Positions 4,523 through 6,514 of a stretch of 6,514 nt of DNA are shown here, piece after piece. This stretch comes from an uncultured Clostridia bacterium (GTDB taxonomy: Bacteria; Bacillota; Clostridia; UBA1381), in the NCBI GenBank assembly GCA_934462945.1, contig CAKSJF010000097.1:1-6514 (forward strand). The letters are read 5' to 3'. Each line of letters opens with the position of its first letter. Position 1 is the first letter of the stretch. The position numbers and the translations under genes were made by a program. The notes beneath the pieces are model-generated. The model did not search any database. It had not been told where the DNA came from and saw only the letters and a list, made by a program, of their open reading frames with translations.

Positions 4523-6514
4523 TTTACAATCCTCAATGTCTCAATTTTCTTTGCGCCAACAGTAATTTTATTTGAGATTTTCTGTTCTGTTTCTTCGGTC
4601 ATTTTGCACTTGTAAACCGTTTCGGCTGTTTGCACCGCAACGGTCTGCTCCTGTTCGGATGCGTTATAGAAACGAATGATTGTTCCGTTTCCGTCCTCCG
4701 CTCTTTTGACTGCCGTTACATGCACATTTTTGTTATCAATTGAAAGCAGGCTGTTCTCTCTTGGAAGATTTCCTTTTCCTCTGCCGACTGCCGCGCATTT
4801 TACCGGTGCAAAAATTTCTGCCGCCTTGTTCGGAAGGGTGGTAACCTCTTTTCCGTCAAAATGCATTGCATATTCATAGGTATGCTTGCCGGGGCACTGT
4901 ACTCCCTCATCATCCAATTCCGTCTGCTTTTCCTCCGAAACTGCAAGCTTGATCCGGCAGGCACGAATGAGTGTTAATGCCATGGTGGAATCGTCAAACA
5001 CTTCATATTCATACAATCCTTTCGGCATGACAGCAAATCCGTTTTCACCGTCCGTTACCGCTGCAAAGGTTCGCAGCGGCTGTGTACCGAATGCCTGCTC
5101 CACCCAACCGGTAGAATCCGGAATCGCAATATCGTGTTTTACCAAATCAAAATGGCTATCGCAAACAGAGTAAGTTGTCTGGATATTGGTTGGGAAATTC
5201 ACTCTTAACCAATGATCCTTGGCAGTATTATTGAGTTCTACCCGAACTTTGATATAGTCGGCATCCTCGTCAAGCGTATAAATCACTTTAACCGGAATTT
5301 TGGTGTAAATCTCGCTCGGATTGACCGCACAGCTTTCCGGTACTTCAAACTCAAATTCTGCCGCAACACTGCCAGTCAATTCACCGCTTTCTACAGTATA
5401 CACCCTCGCATTTGCGCCAATGGAGTAAAACTTTTTATCAAATTCCGGAGAAACATGCTTCCATGCATTTCCGACCTCGCCTTGTGAGGAAAGATAGTTC
5501 AGACCCTTGTAAGTCTTTCCGGTCGGCTTGTATTCTACATCAACCGTTCCGTTACCGCTGACGGCTGCTTTGATTTTACCGTTTTCCAACACGTTTCCAA
5601 GGGCAATTCCCGGCTTTTTCAAAAGCGCGTTCTTTGCCGGCTTGATTTCATAGGTGCGATAGCCAAGCGCCGGGACATTGGTAAGCTTTGCATAGAACCG
5701 GTGATTTACGCTATTCAAAATGGTTGGCACTTCCCAGATATTATCGACAAACACACTTGATTTTCCGCTGGTAATTGCCTGCATTCTGACGCCGTCAATT
5801 TCAATTCCGTTTCCGAAAAAGTCCGGTACGTCAATATCAAGCGGTACAATTACATCTCTCACAAAGGGCAGAGGATTGTATACCACCAACTGCACCACTG
5901 TTTTTTCCTGTCCCTCCGGAGAGAGATTTTTTGCAATTTCAATCATTGCATCATCTGTCACAATATCGGCAATATCCTTTGCCTTTCGGTAGCGGTATTC
6001 CATATCCTTGCAGACCTCATCCGGTGCACAGCCGCCGTTTGCGTCATGGCTGTGGCAGGACAGCAGATACCGCCAGCCGCGCTCTAAATACCGTTTGCTG
6101 TCATTTCCGGCAAGGGCATTCAAAGGCTCTGCCAGATAGGTAAGCGCGGTATATGCATCGAAATCCGCCTGCTTTAAATAGGTTCTTGCACTGATTGTTC
6201 CGGGGAAAAGATACGTCCATTTTCCCTCTTTCAGATAGGCTCTGCGCTCGCCTTTTAAAACGGTCATTTTGTCTTGATCAAGATATTTTTCAGCGTCTTT
6301 CCAGAACCCCTCAAGGTTTGTATGCTCAATTTTGATTTCACCCTCAAACAGCTTTTTTGCGTCCCGGATGATTTCACTCTCACGCGGAAAGGCAACCGAA
6401 ATATCGTGACCGTTCATTCCCAAAAATACCGGAGTGGTAAAGTGTCCCTTTTCTTCCTCCAACATATCCAAAATTGCTTTTTTGAGGTTTTCCTTATCAT
6501 AGTTTGCAACCGGC
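4519..6514 (-). CDS. Glycoside hydrolase family 38 alpha-mannosidase-like enzyme (5' end cut by window edge)
   Basis: The frame is open from the right edge to the TGA at 4521-4519, showing 664 C-terminal residues. The N-terminal catalytic barrel with the nucleophile Asp lies off the edge. Visible in order: the end of the catalytic domain (VFLGMNGHD, about 30-37); the helical middle domain with GTISARTYLKQA (about 105-116) and AEPLNALA (128-135); and HSHDANGGC at 154-162, where His156 and Asp157 match the conserved HD of GH38, the His being a zinc ligand in characterised members. Then comes the C-terminal beta-sandwich region, with VYNPLPFVRDV (about 210-220), NNTAKDHWLRVNFPT (427-441) and QCPGKHTYEYA (538-548). 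Family role: zinc-dependent retaining hydrolysis of alpha-mannosides, including host N-glycan pieces, or mannosylglycerate in MngB. Many bacterial relatives have HPHDSICGC where this one has HSHDANGGC, so a divergent subgroup with a different specificity is possible. In-frame TTG at 6471 and ATG at 6465 are internal codons, because family-like sequence continues upstream to the edge. The 4-bp ATGA overlap couples it to the downstream HAD gene. Confidence 0.9.
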   Translation of the reverse strand, partial: PVANYDKENLKKAILDMLEEEKGHFTTPVFLGMNGHDISVAFPRESEIIRDAKKLFEGEIKIEHTNLEGFWKDAEKYLDQDKMTVLKGERRAYLKEGKWTYLFPGTISARTYLKQADFDAYTALTYLAEPLNALAGNDSKRYLERGWRYLLSCHSHDANGGCAPDEVCKDMEYRYRKAKDIADIVTDDAMIEIAKNLSPEGQEKTVVQLVVYNPLPFVRDVIVPLDIDVPDFFGNGIEIDGVRMQAITSGKSSVFVDNIWEVPTILNSVNHRFYAKLTNVPALGYRTYEIKPAKNALLKKPGIALGNVLENGKIKAAVSGNGTVDVEYKPTGKTYKGLNYLSSQGEVGNAWKHVSPEFDKKFYSIGANARVYTVESGELTGSVAAEFEFEVPESCAVNPSEIYTKIPVKVIYTLDEDADYIKVRVELNNTAKDHWLRVNFPTNIQTTYSVCDSHFDLVKHDIAIPDSTGWVEQAFGTQPLRTFAAVTDGENGFAVMPKGLYEYEVFDDSTMALTLIRACRIKLAVSEEKQTELDDEGVQCPGKHTYEYAMHFDGKEVTTLPNKAAEIFAPVKCAAVGRGKGNLPRENSLLSIDNKNVHVTAVKRAEDGNGTIIRFYNASEQEQTVAVQTAETVYKCKMTEETEQKISNKITVGAKKIETLRIVK
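4532..4535 (-). promoter_or_regulatory. Ribosome binding site of the HAD gene within the GH38 3' end
   Basis: On the minus strand GAGG lies roughly eight to nine bases before the HAD ATG at 4522, inside the last codons of the GH38 gene. Together with the ATGA overlap it supports both reinitiation and independent loading at this start, and argues that the long N-terminal extension is really translated. Confidence 0.55.

Noticed and set aside
6463..6471. TTG or ATG as the true start of the GH38 gene
   Set aside because: The frame stays open to the window edge, the middle domain follows at family-typical spacing, and a GH38 enzyme needs an N-terminal catalytic barrel that a start here would remove.

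Overview
The window looks like a chromosomal carbohydrate-use locus from a low-to-moderate GC member of the Bacillota, most likely class Clostridia (Lachnospiraceae-like). This rests on gene types and signals, not on a marker gene. The signals are sigma-A promoters with extended TGG-TACAAT -10 elements, purine-rich ribosome binding sites, a lipoprotein sugar-binding protein, and an AraC regulator with an extracellular sensor domain. No tRNA, rRNA, CRISPR array, insertion sequence or phage gene was seen.

Layout: (1) 1-1974, minus strand: a large membrane-anchored AraC/YesN-type regulator. It has TM1, an extracytoplasmic CACHE-like sensor, TM2, a cytoplasmic GGDEF-like domain and the first residues of the AraC helix-turn-helix domain. 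It is cut by the left edge, so the DNA-binding domain lies outside. (2) 1975-2157: a 183-bp divergent control region with one good sigma-A promoter facing each way. The two promoters share an identical 14-bp -10 block, and short direct repeats lie between them. (3) 2158-3504, plus strand: an extracellular solute-binding lipoprotein (family 1, sugar ABC type) with no permease or ATPase gene beside it. (4) 3505-3595: a convergent gap holding a long perfect hairpin, presumably a two-way terminator. (5) 3596-4522, minus strand: a HAD subfamily IA hydrolase with an unusual N-terminal extension of about 60 residues, and a strong hairpin inside its early coding sequence. (6) 4519-6514, minus strand: the C-terminal 664 residues of a GH38 alpha-mannosidase-like enzyme cut by the right edge. 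Its stop overlaps the HAD start (ATGA), so the two are co-transcribed and probably translationally coupled.

How the genes may work together (inference): the lipoprotein captures an oligosaccharide outside the cell. The divergently encoded membrane AraC protein senses either the sugar or the loaded lipoprotein and controls the locus. A cytoplasmic GH38 enzyme trims alpha-mannosyl or related linkages, and the HAD enzyme acts on a phosphorylated product. No exotic defence or mobile system is visible. The points most worth a second look are the orphan lipoprotein/sensor pair, the mirrored promoter blocks, the HAD N-terminal extension with its embedded hairpin, and the U-poor convergent hairpin.
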